A DNA stretch of 64,000 nucleotides from Acheta domesticus (GCA_031308135.1 JAHLJT010009419.1:59938768-60002767); one strand, 5' to 3'; counted from the stretch's first letter, positions 23,623 to 33,359 are shown. Numbers and translations: made by a program. Notes: generated from the sequence alone by a model not told the origin.

Positions 23623-24651
23623 GGTGAGTCACGTAACTTTAGCACCTCCTGTTACTTTTGAACGGTTGAAGATATTGCAATGCAGTTTTCACGGAAGTGC
23701 ATGAGGGGAAGGGGCTAATAGATACGTGCATTAATTTCTATTTTATCACTTGTATTTTAAGAGATTTTTTAGGTAACTTTGTTTTTTCAAGTGGAACTAT
23801 ACATATTTTTTCAGTCCACCATGACGAGCGTAAAAAGACGAATCCAATGATGTACATATTGTCATATGTTAGATAAGCATTTTTTTGATTAATTTTGATT
23901 TTTGCGACTGGGGTTTAACGGACTTTTTGAATAGTACACCACACAAAGTCACGCAGCGCTCCACCAGCAACGCGCGCCCGGGAAAAGGAAGGGAGATTTG
24001 AAGATACGAAACATATTCCAAATATTCACAAAACCATTGCAGTTTTTTTCCTGAACTGTGCTTTCCATCCTTCCGCATTTTCAGATTTTCGACTTTCTTT
24101 GATTGAAGGAATTAAAAGATGGAAAATAAGGATTTGTCATAAGTTTGTATCGTAATAAAATTGTTTATAACTTCAACTCCATTTAATGGGGTTTCATAAA
24201 ATACGTATTAATGGGATCTTGAAGCAAAGCACAATAAGTTTTGCGAATATTTTTCGTGTCCTCAAGTACTAAAATCCCTTCCCTTTCCCGACCCCGCGTT
24301 TGCTGGGGGAGCGCTGCGTGACCTTGTGGGGTTGACAGTTACAATGAAAATATCCGTTAAACACTAGTCGCAAAAAAATCACAATTACTCAAAAAAATGC
24401 TTATCTAACATGACAATATTTATATTTTTAGATTTGTCTTTTTACGCTTGTCATGATAGTCTGAAAAATATGTATAGTCCCATTTGAAAAAACAAAGTTA
24501 CCTCAAATATCTCGTCCAGTACAAGTGATAAAAGAGAAATCAATACACATATCAATTAGCCCCATTCCCTCATTCACTTCCGTGAAAACTGCATTGCAAT
24601 ATCTTCAACCGTTCAAAAGTTACAGGAGGTGCTAAAGTTACGTGACTCACC

Positions 24652-24654
<3 letters not shown>
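23620..24654. mobile_element. 1035-bp foldback DNA element in the LINE
   Basis: The ends are CAGGGTGAGTCACGTAAC and its reverse complement. The two halves are near-continuous inverted copies of each other: arms of ~440-470 bp, almost identical over the outer 80 bp and then diverging, with a short unpaired centre near 24090-24190. There is no transposase frame. The TA flanks and CAGGG ends suggest mobilisation by a Tc1/mariner-type transposase. Alternatively it is two head-to-head insertions, but a single TA-bounded unit fits better. Confidence 0.9.

Positions 24655-24711
<57 letters not shown>
24655..24711. repeat. (TA)n tract, right of foldback element
   Basis: About 55 bp of TA repeats with two G substitutions, between the foldback element and the resumed LINE frame. 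The first dinucleotide is TG rather than TA, consistent with one substitution in the target duplication. Confidence 0.95.
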
Positions 24712-24712
<1 letters not shown>

Positions 24713-25567
24713 AACACCAGAATGAAAGTAAAACATAACAAACAAATATCCCAAGCCATAACAACAGGTCAAGGAATAAGACAAGGAGACTCCCTCAGTC
24801 CAATACTCTTCAACCTGGAAATGAAACACATCCTAAACAATCTTTCGAACAAAAAAGGATATTACTTCGGCTCTTATAACATAAACTCAATCTGTTATGC
24901 AGACGATACAGTCTTAATTGCCGAAAATGAAGATGATTTACAACGCCTTCTGTTTCAATTCTACAAGACATGCCAGTCATTCAACATGAGGATATCCACA
25001 CAAAAAACTAAGTGCATAAAAATCTCGAAAGAGCCATTGAGATGCAAACTAGCTATAAACGAATACCTAATAGAGCAAGTGATGGAAATACAATATCTAG
25101 GCGTAACAATAACAAGTGATATCAGATATATAAAAGAGGCTAAGGAACAAAGCATAAAAGCAAATAGAATAGCAGGCTGTCTCAACCACTCGATATGGCA
25201 AAATCAATATCTGAGAAAAGACACTAAAGTTAGAATATATAAAGCAGTAATTAGACCAGTATTGTCATATGCAGCTGAAACTAGAGCAGACTCAAAAAAA
25301 ATATGCCAAATGATGGAAGTGTCGGAAATGCGGGTGTTGAGAAAAATTACAAATAAAACGCTAAGGGATAAAGAACCTAATATTAATATAAGACAAACTT
25401 GCCAAATAGATATAATCTCAGACTGGGTTCGAGAAAGAAGAAAGAAATGGAATGACCATATAGACAGAATGGAAGAAGACAGACTAGTGCAAGTGACTAG
25501 AGATAGAAGACCAGAGGGACGGAGAAGAGTAGGACGTCCAAGAACTAGGTGGAAAGACATTTTGTGA
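24713..25567 (+). pseudogene. LINE reverse transcriptase, C-terminal piece
   Basis: Resumes the interrupted protein. In order: TRMKVKH, GIRQGDSLSPILFNL (palm/primer-grip region), CYADDTVLIAE with the catalytic YADD box, QYLGVTI, RPVLSYAAET (thumb) and a basic C-terminal tail with GRPRTRWKD before the TGA at 25565. No frameshift or stop occurs inside. In the genome the protein is broken only by the foldback element and its TA repeats and by the missing 5' end. The frame differs from that of the N-terminal piece because of the insert length. Confidence 0.92.
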
Positions 25568-25703
25568 AACAAGACAGCATGAATATAGTGCCAATTTATA
25601 AATATAACTACATAAATGTAATGTATCAGGTTTTTTAAAATTTTAATTAAGTATCCTTTGTAAAGAAACAGGCTCTGGCCTAAAATAAAAGTAAGAAGAA
25701 GAA

Positions 25704-25714
25704 GAAAAAACGCG
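25704..25714 (+). repeat. Right target-site duplication of LINE
   Basis: Second copy of GAAAAAACGCG (first at 23249-23259), directly after the AAG tail. Confidence 0.85.
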
Positions 25715-25965
25715 TTAAGAGAAGCAAATGTCATTAGCTGACGCGACATATAACTCAGTAATGCCTTCCAACATAGAGGTAACTCAGTAATTCTCCAGGT
25801 CAAAAGTACCTAGCATATTAAACGACATAACATTTCGGTATTTCATTTTTCTTTTCGGATACAACAAACATTTATATGAATAACGATATGCATTTAGCAC
25901 GTAAACAACTGCTTTATTGTATCACTCTGTAAGCTTGCTCACATGTCACCACCACACTGGAATGT

Positions 25966-26302
25966 TCAATTCAATTCAATGATGCCTTATATTGCCTACC
26001 GAAACTCAGGTAATGAGGCTTGCTCTTCCGTCTGACCACGCAAATTTCGCTACTCTCCTTTCATTAACTAGCGGAAAAAGAAAATGATGAAACAGGCAAT
26101 TTGAATGTAGCCCAGAGGCTTCGTTTAGTCTTGAGAATCTTTTACATGCAGTAATATACATCGGACAGCCGACCCTACGTAACCTCCGAAGGAAGGCGTA
26201 CGAAGGAATTTTTCGCCTTTAAAAATCCACGGCTTCGATTGGGTATCAACCCGCGAACTTGGGTATAACAACCCAATATGCTAACCATCACAGCATCGAC
26301 AG
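25966..26302 (-). repeat. tRNA-derived SINE5, copy 1
   Basis: On the minus strand: an A-box-like GTGATGGTTAGCATATTGGG, a B-box-like GGTTGATACCC, a body with GAAGCCGTGGATTTT, ACTGCATGTAAAAGAT and GGTCAGACGGAAGA, and a tail of TTGAA-type repeats (25966-25980 in plus coordinates). It matches 53736-54068 block for block. Confidence 0.8.
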
Positions 26303-26417
26303 AATCTTGTGTCGACTTCTCCCAACTTCATCCGGCGAGTTCTAGAGACTACAGGAAGATGGATGTGTACTGCGTGTTCCGATGCACACTTCATTTTGCC
26401 ACGGCCTCTTCTGGACA

Positions 26418-26643
26418 GCAGTCGGGAGTAATAAAAGATATCATCTCCGGCAGCTTATTTCGGGAGACTGCGCAGTCTCCCGACCTTCGCCACACACACC
26501 GAGACTGATAATGACGGCAAAGCCGTCGAAAGCCGGCTCTCTCTGAATAAATAGGTTGACGGAGATAACATCTTGTATTACTTCATTTAATTACGTCAAC
26601 AACACTGCATCACAATTTCACACTTCAGCAGTCGGGAGCTAAT
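26418..26643 (+). mobile_element. Small element with hammerhead-like motif
   Basis: CAGCAGTCGGGAG occurs at about 26418-26430 and again at about 26626-26638, as a target duplication would. Inside, AATAAAAGATATCATCTCCG (from ~26432) and the reverse-complement-like CGGAGATAACATCTTGTATT (~26556-26575) form imperfect inverted repeats. Between them lie the perfect hairpin GGGAGACTGCGCAGTCTCCC (26463-26482) and the hammerhead-like motif at 26501-26543. Possibly a Penelope-like relic or a non-coding retroposon; the identity is inferred. Confidence 0.45.
26501..26543 (+). ncRNA. Hammerhead-ribozyme-like motif 1
   Basis: Order seen: GAGA (stem I), CTGATAA, one extra T, GACGGC-AAA-GCCGTC (perfect stem II), GAAA, GCCGGC (self-complementary minimal stem III), TC (candidate cleavage site), TCTC (pairs with GAGA). 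This matches the hammerhead order CUGANGA-stem II-GAAA-stem III-UH. Two departures: the base at G8 of CUGANGA is A, and there is an extra base before stem II. Because G8 is catalytic, this copy is probably inactive. Confidence 0.4.
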
Positions 26644-26644
26644 A

Positions 26645-28580
26645 CACTTCCGAGACAATCGGGTTGAACTAGGACTCTGGCAACACCATGAGTGGCAGGG
26701 GTTATGGAGTCCCACTGCCGGTGTGTGGCGGGGAAGAATCTATGGTAATCCCCGTGCTATATCCCCATGGTAACACTGACATCCTCAATGGAGTGTCCTC
26801 TCATGGCTCCTTATTTGGGGCCAGTGAACAACTTGTAATTGCTCAAATGATTCAGAAACCAGTCCTGCTCTCTTTTGAAAAGAAGATAAGACTTTTTGAA
26901 GGTTAATCTCATGAAAATTCCAATAATCTGCTGCTTCTGTAGAGATTCGAATAAGCCGTCCAAGCCCCTTTATCTGATCATGGTGAGTGAGGTTGCTCTA
27001 TTTAAAGCATCATCTCTGAATGAGTGACGAATGACTTAACAAGCTTCAGTCAGTGGTCCATCAGAAGAATGATACTTTCACAGTTCCTGTTTCATATCCT
27101 TCTTACTGGTATTCAAAACGTATTTGAACTTAGACACTTAGCTCATCTTCTCTCCCTGCAAGAAGATTGGCGCGTGGTTTAATTAAAAACTCACAAAAGT
27201 TTCTATACTACTGTTTAAACTCACAAACTATAATGTTACATACTCCAGATCTCATCTCGTAAAATCTTTTAAATCGTCAAGCTCCAATCAAGTAAGGGGC
27301 ACGCGCTGCATACCAATGCATTACTACCCACATATCAGCCCCCTTGTAAAACCAGAACCAAGTCTCAACCGCATTCAAGCACCTGCCTCTCGCCCGCCCC
27401 CGCCTTCCATCCGCTCTCAGCCAAACACAGAGACCAAGTAGTCGCGCTCCCGACGCGCCTTGCAGATTCGTCCACTTCTGCCCTTCTGCCCTCTGAATTT
27501 GCAATTCTCATTTAGGAAAGGGCAGTTCGACCGAATGTAGATGGAGAGGGAAGGATCGACCTTGCAGAGTTTCCCCAGGAATATACCCGTCAGCCGAATT
27601 AGCCTGCGTCAGCTCTTGTGCCTGGGAATACAGTTTGAAGTCCATTTCAGTATGTTAATACAGTTATCAAAATTGTATACGTGGATTAATCTTTCTGCTT
27701 ATTTTTTCGCGTGAAACGTACGAGATATTTACAAGTAGTATTTGTTGCAGGTAAGTTGTCGTTACGAAAAGGTATACGCCTTCCGCAGAGAAAAGGAAAA
27801 TAAATCATAAGCATAAATATGGACAGCCGAAAAGTATGAGTACAGCGCTATTGCACAGTTCAATATAAATTATCAGCACCTAATTTCGTGAAATAAAGTA
27901 ATAGAAAGAGTATATGGACAATTCCTTTTGTCATATGGGACGTGGAATGAGAACCATCCAGAAAGTACTTTTCCTAGGACGTCAACAAAAATGCACAATT
28001 TCATTGCAGAAAATAGAGCACTTGATACACTATTTCTCCACGTGTTCATGAGAACTGAGACATTTGTCCCAGCGTGGACACATTTTTTACCTTGGTGTCG
28101 TAGAAGTCTGCGTCTGGGATAGCTTCCAGTGTTTGACAGCCACGTACTCCTCTGGGTCTCTGTGATAGACCTAATGCAGACCGGACAGGAACTTCTTAAA
28201 GTGTAAGAAAAGCTGAAAATCATGAGGGAGAGATCCGGATAGTAGAGTGGAACGCTTCAAACTGAGTGGATCATTTCAGAGAACAGAAAATCTGCTCCAT
28301 TTCTATAAGCGTACTTTGCTCTATCTGAGGAAAAAATTAAACAAAAAATTTGGAACCCTTTTAAAACTCCTGAAATGAATATATCCATTTTAAATTCAAA
28401 TTAAACACAATGCGCATTTGCCCGTAAAATATCCCTGACTTGTTGCCACAGCATTACAGTACTTTTTGTATCGTACGTAGTTAGTTTGCAAAACAGTAAA
28501 AATATAGGTACGGATATCTTTTTTGATAACTGTATTTTTGTATTCCACGACAATAATATTATTAAATATTATGATGGATG
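26645..28580. other. Unassigned DNA
   Basis: Open frames of 72-116 codons (for example 26688-26906 + and 27873-28223 -) show no recognisable domain. A less AT-rich patch near 27290-27600 is C-rich on the plus strand. No repeat family recognised. Confidence 0.45.
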
Positions 28581-28583
28581 AAA

Positions 28584-28677
28584 GGTCCAGAAATAAATAT
28601 TTATAGACAGACAAATCTTGGAATAATAATTTATTTCATGAGACATTTGTCTGTCTATAAATATGTTTCTTTGGACC
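28584..28677. repeat. 94-bp inverted-repeat hairpin
   Basis: Arms of ~36 bases: GGTCCAGAAATAAATATTTA with ATAGACAGACAAAT, and the reverse complement on the right with a few differences. The loop is ~20 bases. It may be a very short MITE or a hairpin RNA source. It lies inside a spurious 129-codon minus-strand frame. Confidence 0.75.
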
Positions 28678-28994
28678 CTAATCCCTTCAAAATATACAAT
28701 TGATATACAAGGCAGACTAAATAGGTAGAAATAAGAAATTATCATTAAAAATTGTGAAATATTTTGTTTTTCCAATTTTCTCAGTGGACCCGCCTTTTCC
28801 GAAGTGGCAACCATAAAATTCGAATTGAGCATCTCAAAAAACATACTCAACCGTGGATAAAAAATCTTCCGGAATTTTTCTTGGGTCAGATACCTATTGA
28901 TTGGACCATGTAAGATTCCTTTCGAACTTGTCAGATTAGAATTATTACAGAATGTCATAAATCAATATCATTATATAGATTATAAAAGGACTAC

Positions 28995-29320
28995 CCATCC
29001 ATTTTTCTAGGTTCCCAAATATCTAGAATCGAACCGCTTACGAGCCCCAGTCCAATGCAGTTTCAGGAAACATCAGTCAACTCTAGACCACTTTGTCACC
29101 ATAGCATCACAGAACTCTTGCCCTTTTGTTTCGAGAGAACTTTTGGAAGCCAGTTTCTTTGGTATTGAAAAAGCATAGTACGCCGCCGCATATGGTGCAT
29201 AGAGAGGTTACTTAAGAAGGGATTGCTTTGACAGCTACTACTTGGCCATTGCTAGCAACATAAGTGCATGTCCATGCACTCATTTTGTCGGTGCGTTCGT
29301 TTCTAGTTAGCTCATTTGTC
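28995..29320 (+). pseudogene. Jockey-type LINE reverse transcriptase relic
   Basis: In the frame starting at 29011 the DNA encodes KYLESNRL, then APVQCSFRKHQSTLDHFV, then ASFFGIEKA followed by a TAG stop (29176-29178), then YAAAYG and another stop. These match, in order, the jockey-clade motifs YLE.N.L-.P.QCGFRK.RSTLDHLV and FFD.EKAYD..W.YG. Here the first catalytic Asp is Gly (FFGIEKA). Weaker similarity (ASN, HFVGAFVSS) continues to about 29310. Old and dead. Confidence 0.75.
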
Positions 29321-29324
29321 AATG

Positions 29325-30463
29325 GCTTCATCACTATCTCTTGCATTGCCATCGCCCTGCACGATGCTCATTTGTTTCCCGACCTGTCAAAGTGGTTCCT
29401 TCTTCGAGTACCTCCTCCATATTAGTTTCGCGGAGTTTTACAGGGCGGCCCCGTTTGTTCCTCAAAAACTTTCTGCCTTTCGATCCTTTCATGCACGCTT
29501 GGGTGACAACGTATCCGTCAACCTCACAGGAAACGACGTTTCTCAGCACTCCATCTTAAATGTCAAATCCGTTTCACATCACCATTAGATCCATCGCGAC
29601 TGTTGTACGTTAACATGTCAAAGCATTGTTTTTCGAGGTCGGGTTGGATATTTATGCACTTAATCATTGGGCATCTCAAAAATGTTATACAAATAAATCG
29701 CGTACACTTTGTTGGCTAGATTGGTAATTGAATAAGGAACAGAACAGAAAAGCAAAATACACATTTCAGAGGAACATTAACCCGCGTTCGCAATTGTATT
29801 AATAATACATAAGATCCCCCGAATAGCGTGAAATCCGGTAAGAATAAAGAAGCAGACTAGATTACAGGCATAAAATTTTACTAAGAATTAAAAGAAGTGT
29901 GGGCAAATTCTCCTTTGTAAAGAGGATAATTTGTGTTAGATTGGAATAATTTCCCGCGGCAGTTTTTTTAGCCCTTTCCTTACTCAGAGCTTAGAGTTTT
30001 AGGACCATTGTAGGAAAATGATATATATGCTGAAAAGTGACACGATGTGAGACACGATAAATATGGTGGGTATTCTACAGAGGAACTGTATTTATAAGAT
30101 AATATATAGTTATATGTCATCCAATTTCAATGACCCTTATACTTCACGTTTCATCAAAAGATGCTGTCTACTTTCCTAGAAGTTGTGCCACTAGCTGTCT
30201 GGTGTCTTATGTGTTATAGCTATAATTCTACGCATCCGTTCTGAACTTAGACCGTTTTCGTGTACGTGACAGAGGCACGAGAGAGCCGATGACTCATATC
30301 ACGTGCCTAACTTAATTAAATGGGATTTACTACCAGATGATCACTGGCAAAAAGGGGCCATCTCTTATCCTTCTGAATGTTCTAGAAGTTTCAACCATTC
30401 ATTTTGAACTACTCTGTTTATGGGCGCTCAAATCTAACTAGTGCCAACTATTTCTTTATACCG
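29325..30463. other. Unassigned DNA
   Basis: Short frames near 29316-29588 on both strands include a basic minus-strand peptide with RGRP (AT-hook-like core), too little to call. The rest shows nothing I recognise. Confidence 0.45.
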
Positions 30464-30842
30464 ACTGATTGATTAGTGATTCCGGGCGTGTCAACTGCCA
30501 AGGTCAGTAGTCCCGTAAGTGTAGTGCAAAGTTTTCCTCGGGAGATATGATCTTCCCTCGGTATATGGTAAGATTCGGCACCTACTGTCTGCTGACGGCG
30601 TTTCCCCCAACCAGTTATCCCCTACCAGCGGGACAACGCCCTAGCTGGTACAAGCTCTATGCTGCCGAGTAGTCTCACGACATGTCTGTAAGGGAGTGAG
30701 GATAGGACAAGGATGAGGAAGGAAAGATCGCGCGCGGAAGGAAAAATAGCCCGTTTGTTAGGATACTGCTCCGGTATTCGCCTGATATTGATTGGAGAAA
30801 TCACAGATAACTACCGATCAGAGCATCTGTCCGCTAAAATAT
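30464..30842 (-). repeat. SINE1 copy, minus strand
   Basis: Tail side first (CTGATTGATTAG), then the reversed body blocks CTCGGGAGATATGATCTTCCC, CAACCAGTTATCCC, CCGTTTGTTAGGATACTGCTC and CGCCTGATATTGATTGGAG. It ends inside the 5' body, so the head is lost. The 60-codon minus-strand frame here is SINE sequence. Confidence 0.85.
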
Positions 30843-31460
30843 TCAGTCAGTACCAAGAAACAACACGTTCTTAGAACCATACTTCTCCAATTTGAATTAT
30901 CGAATTCATGACAGAGAGAAAATGGGGATTAGGGCGGCATGTGGCAAGGATTTTAAACGTTAACTGGAATTTCGCCACGGTTCCTTTACTTTAAGTGTCG
31001 TGACATGGTACGCTGCGCGTTTTTGAAAATCCAGCGCCTTCAGTCGCATTTGAGCTTCCTCCTCAAACACACATATACAGACACATTTGAGGTTTGGAAG
31101 CAATTGTGCTAATGCCCATACCGCTAGGATGCTTTTCCGAAAGTACGTAGTACAAATGTTACTATCAGTCTGTCTTTAAAATTACTCAAATTTCATTTAT
31201 TCGCACATGTCGAGCATTTGTCTACATTTCAAATATACATGTATTTTTAACACTGACTCGCAGAAGTCTCGAAACATTTTATTCCGAGAGAGAAGGAGAA
31301 AGCACATTAGTCAAGGCTACGCAATCTGTGGCAAAAACTTGACGGTCTGGGTTATCTTCGCAGCCTCATTCGCGGAACGCGAAGGGGAATTTTTCAACTT
31401 GTTTTAGATTGTGACGTTGCGAGATCACATCGATCGTCCTTTCTGGGTTCTTTTCACGAA
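30843..31460. other. Unassigned DNA
   Basis: No gene or repeat recognised. Confidence 0.5.
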
Positions 31461-31469
31461 AAGGACAGC

Positions 31470-31915
31470 GGCGGCAGCGACCGCCTCCGCCATCGCCCAT
31501 CTCCCCGCTCGCGGCACCGCCTTCGTCTTCACCGCCTCCGCTATCGCCTCTATATTCTGCCTTCTATATCTCCGCTATCGCCTCTATATGCCTTCGTCTT
31601 CGCTTCCCCCTCCACCTCTACCTTCGTCTCCACTTCCACCTCCGCCTCCGTCTTCGTCTCCACCGTTCCCTCCACCTTCGTCTTCGCTTCCGCCTTCGCC
31701 TCTGGCTCCGCATTCTCCTCCTCCGCTTCCGCCTTCGCCTTCATCTCCACCTTTGCCTCCACCTCCATTTCCCTACCGCTTCCGCCTTTTGTCTTCACCT
31801 CTGCCTTCACTTCCATCTTCGTCTCCGTTTCCACCTCCACCGGCGCCGCCTTCCCGAACAGCCTCCGTCTCCTCTTTCCCATTCTCTGCCTCCGCCTCCA
31901 CCGGTACCGACACCA
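31470..31915 (+). repeat. Pyrimidine-rich hexamer-type island
   Basis: Plus strand built from variants of CTTCGC, CTCCAC and CTCCGC in loose tandem. The plus frame (31411-31944, 177 codons) is Ser/Pro-rich. The minus frame (31550-31921, 123 codons) reads as alternating charged and small residues such as EVEAKVEMKAKAE. Both follow from the 6-bp repeat. I do not call a gene, though a low-complexity exon cannot be excluded. Confidence 0.75.
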
Positions 31916-31924
31916 ATTCAACTC

Positions 31925-32349
31925 TTGTGGGAGTGAAAAACTGAGAAAAGATGAAAGAAATGTATTTTAGGCGTCGATTTAGGCGACAGACAGCTGTAAA
32001 GAGGGTGGAGAAAAAGAAGCTATCCCAGATTATACTAATTAGGAAACTTACAAGAGAGTCTGAGCCGTTTTGTAGTATAACTAAATATCCACACATCTTT
32101 AAAACAAAATTTGGCCATACCACAATGTAGTAGTCCTACCCTCCTTCTGGTGGAATTTATCCTTATTCCTAATAAGAGTTTTACCCGCCAAAAATTTCTT
32201 CGCGCCAAACACCATTGCACGTTTTGTTTACAAAGTAAACTTTAGAATAATATGACTTTCTTTACCCTGCATTTTCCTACCTACACGATGATTCCTATCA
32301 ATGTCAGATTTCAGTGGTGATAGCTGATAACTTGTGGGATGTATAATAT
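31925..32349. other. Unassigned DNA
   Basis: Nothing recognised. Confidence 0.5.
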
Positions 32350-32680
32350 GAATTAAGAAATAATCAAACCATAACAGTAAAAGAATTATATTTAAAACAC
32401 CCCAAAATTAACTTTCGGGAATATTTTTCCCATCTTCAGTGGTTTACCCAAGCAACGTTGATCACCCTTAAACACAAGACCTAACCTTGTTCATATGATG
32501 GCGACCTCCTAGCTGTATCCAGTACATTGCCTAGCTGTTATGTTTAAGAGTGATCAACGATGGTAGCCCACTTAAATAGAAAAAGTGTTCCCGTGTGTTT
32601 TCTCTTAAATGAGAAAAGTGTTGAGGTGTTTTAATAAATATTAAAACTTTTATTGTTGTGTTTTGATTATTTCTTAATTC
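32350..32680. mobile_element. Palindromic MITE-like element (331 bp)
   Basis: The ends are GAATTAAGAAATAATCAAA and its exact reverse complement at 32662-32680. Inverted similarity continues inward: AACAGTAAAAG with AACAATAAAAG, TTAAAACACC in both arms, then CAACGTTGATCACCCTTAAACA with CATCGTTGATCACTCTTAAACA. The arms are interrupted by indels. No coding frame. The target duplication is unclear in AT-rich flanks. Confidence 0.8.
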
Positions 32681-32949
32681 TTATGTCACAGTTATTTAAC
32701 TCAACTCTAATTGCTTGAGCCAACCGCATTGGGATGTCATCTGTAGTTTTAACTTCATCATTCAATGATTTTATTCTCTCGAAGAAAATTGATAACAGCG
32801 TTTGTAACGACGTGTTTATTTCATCCCGGATCTTATGAATGATCAGCGCCTGTAACTATTCCCTCATCTTCATCTCAAGACTTGTGAAAAAAGGAGCAGG
32901 CGGAGGAAGAATCAGATTTCTCGCGTGTCATCATTTCTCGCGTGTATCA

Positions 32950-32988
<39 letters not shown>

Positions 32989-33090
32989 GAGTTGGTAACA
33001 TAGGATACTCGAACTAAAACAATAATGCGTTACATGTAGAATTTGAGATACTCATAGCATAGTGAAGTCGTGGGCTTCTGCGACAAGAGT
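32681..33090. other. Unassigned DNA with a (GAAA)n tract
   Basis: Contains a ~40-bp GAAA tetranucleotide run at 32949-32988. No gene recognised. Confidence 0.7.
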
Positions 33091-33093
33091 CAT

Positions 33094-33352
33094 GAAAATG
33101 GTCTTAGTTGTCCTGGTGACGCCGTGTCAAAGGCTGATTTGCCGACGTTTCCGCCATCTTGTCGTGGTCTTCCTTCCGTTTGGCCGGCTGGTTCAGCCAA
33201 TCATACTCGGTCCCCACCTATACACAAACCCGAGCGGCCGACCACTCCGGTGAAGGCAGCCCTGAGGAAGACCGCGACAAAATGATCGAAACGTCGGCAT
33301 CACAGCCTTCGACGTGGCATCACCCAGACAGCCAATATCATTTGCTTGAGAT
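33094..33352. repeat. Inverted-repeat unit with hammerhead-like arms
   Basis: Left arm (~33094-33177) contains GCCGACGTTTCCGCCATC and TTGTCGTGGTCTTCCT. The right arm (~33262-33352) is its diverged reverse complement. The same arm sequence recurs once at 62425-62516. The centre (33178-33258) has its own partial symmetry. No coding frame. A foldback element or paired insertions of one repeat both fit. Confidence 0.7.
33259..33298 (+). ncRNA. Hammerhead-ribozyme-like motif 2
   Basis: Order: GCC (stem I), CTGAGGA (fits CUGANGA), an extra A, GACC...GATC (stem II with one mismatch; the 62.5-kb copy has a perfect GACC/GGTC), GAAA, CG (minimal stem III), TC (candidate cleavage), GGC (pairs with GCC). 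The very short stems recall the minimal, dimer-acting hammerheads described from Penelope-like retroelements. The extra base before stem II is a weakness. Confidence 0.4.
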
Positions 33353-33359
33353 GGCATAA

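Larger units (their letters stand above)
23260..25703 (+). mobile_element. 5'-truncated non-LTR retrotransposon (LINE)
   Basis: An 11-bp perfect duplication (23249-23259 and 25704-25714) brackets the insertion. The element keeps only the 3' part of its polyprotein: the middle and end of the reverse transcriptase, a ~135-bp 3' UTR and a short AAG-repeat tail (about 25691-25703). It is split by a foldback element at 23620-24654. The surviving reading frame has no internal stops, so the insertion is fairly young. The RT motifs place it among APE-type LINEs (RTE/CR1/jockey-like); I cannot assign the clade more closely. Confidence 0.9.

Noticed and set aside
23198..23632. 144-codon minus-strand frame ending in Ile-Tyr repeats
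   Set aside because: It is antisense to the LINE reverse transcriptase and the TA repeat.
25204..25803. 199-codon minus-strand hydrophobic frame
   Set aside because: It is antisense to the well-supported reverse transcriptase at 24713-25567. The Leu/Ile-rich content follows from AT-rich antisense codons.
31411..31944. 177-codon Ser/Pro-rich frame
   Set aside because: It comes from a 6-bp-periodic repeat, and the minus strand is open too. No independent support for a gene.
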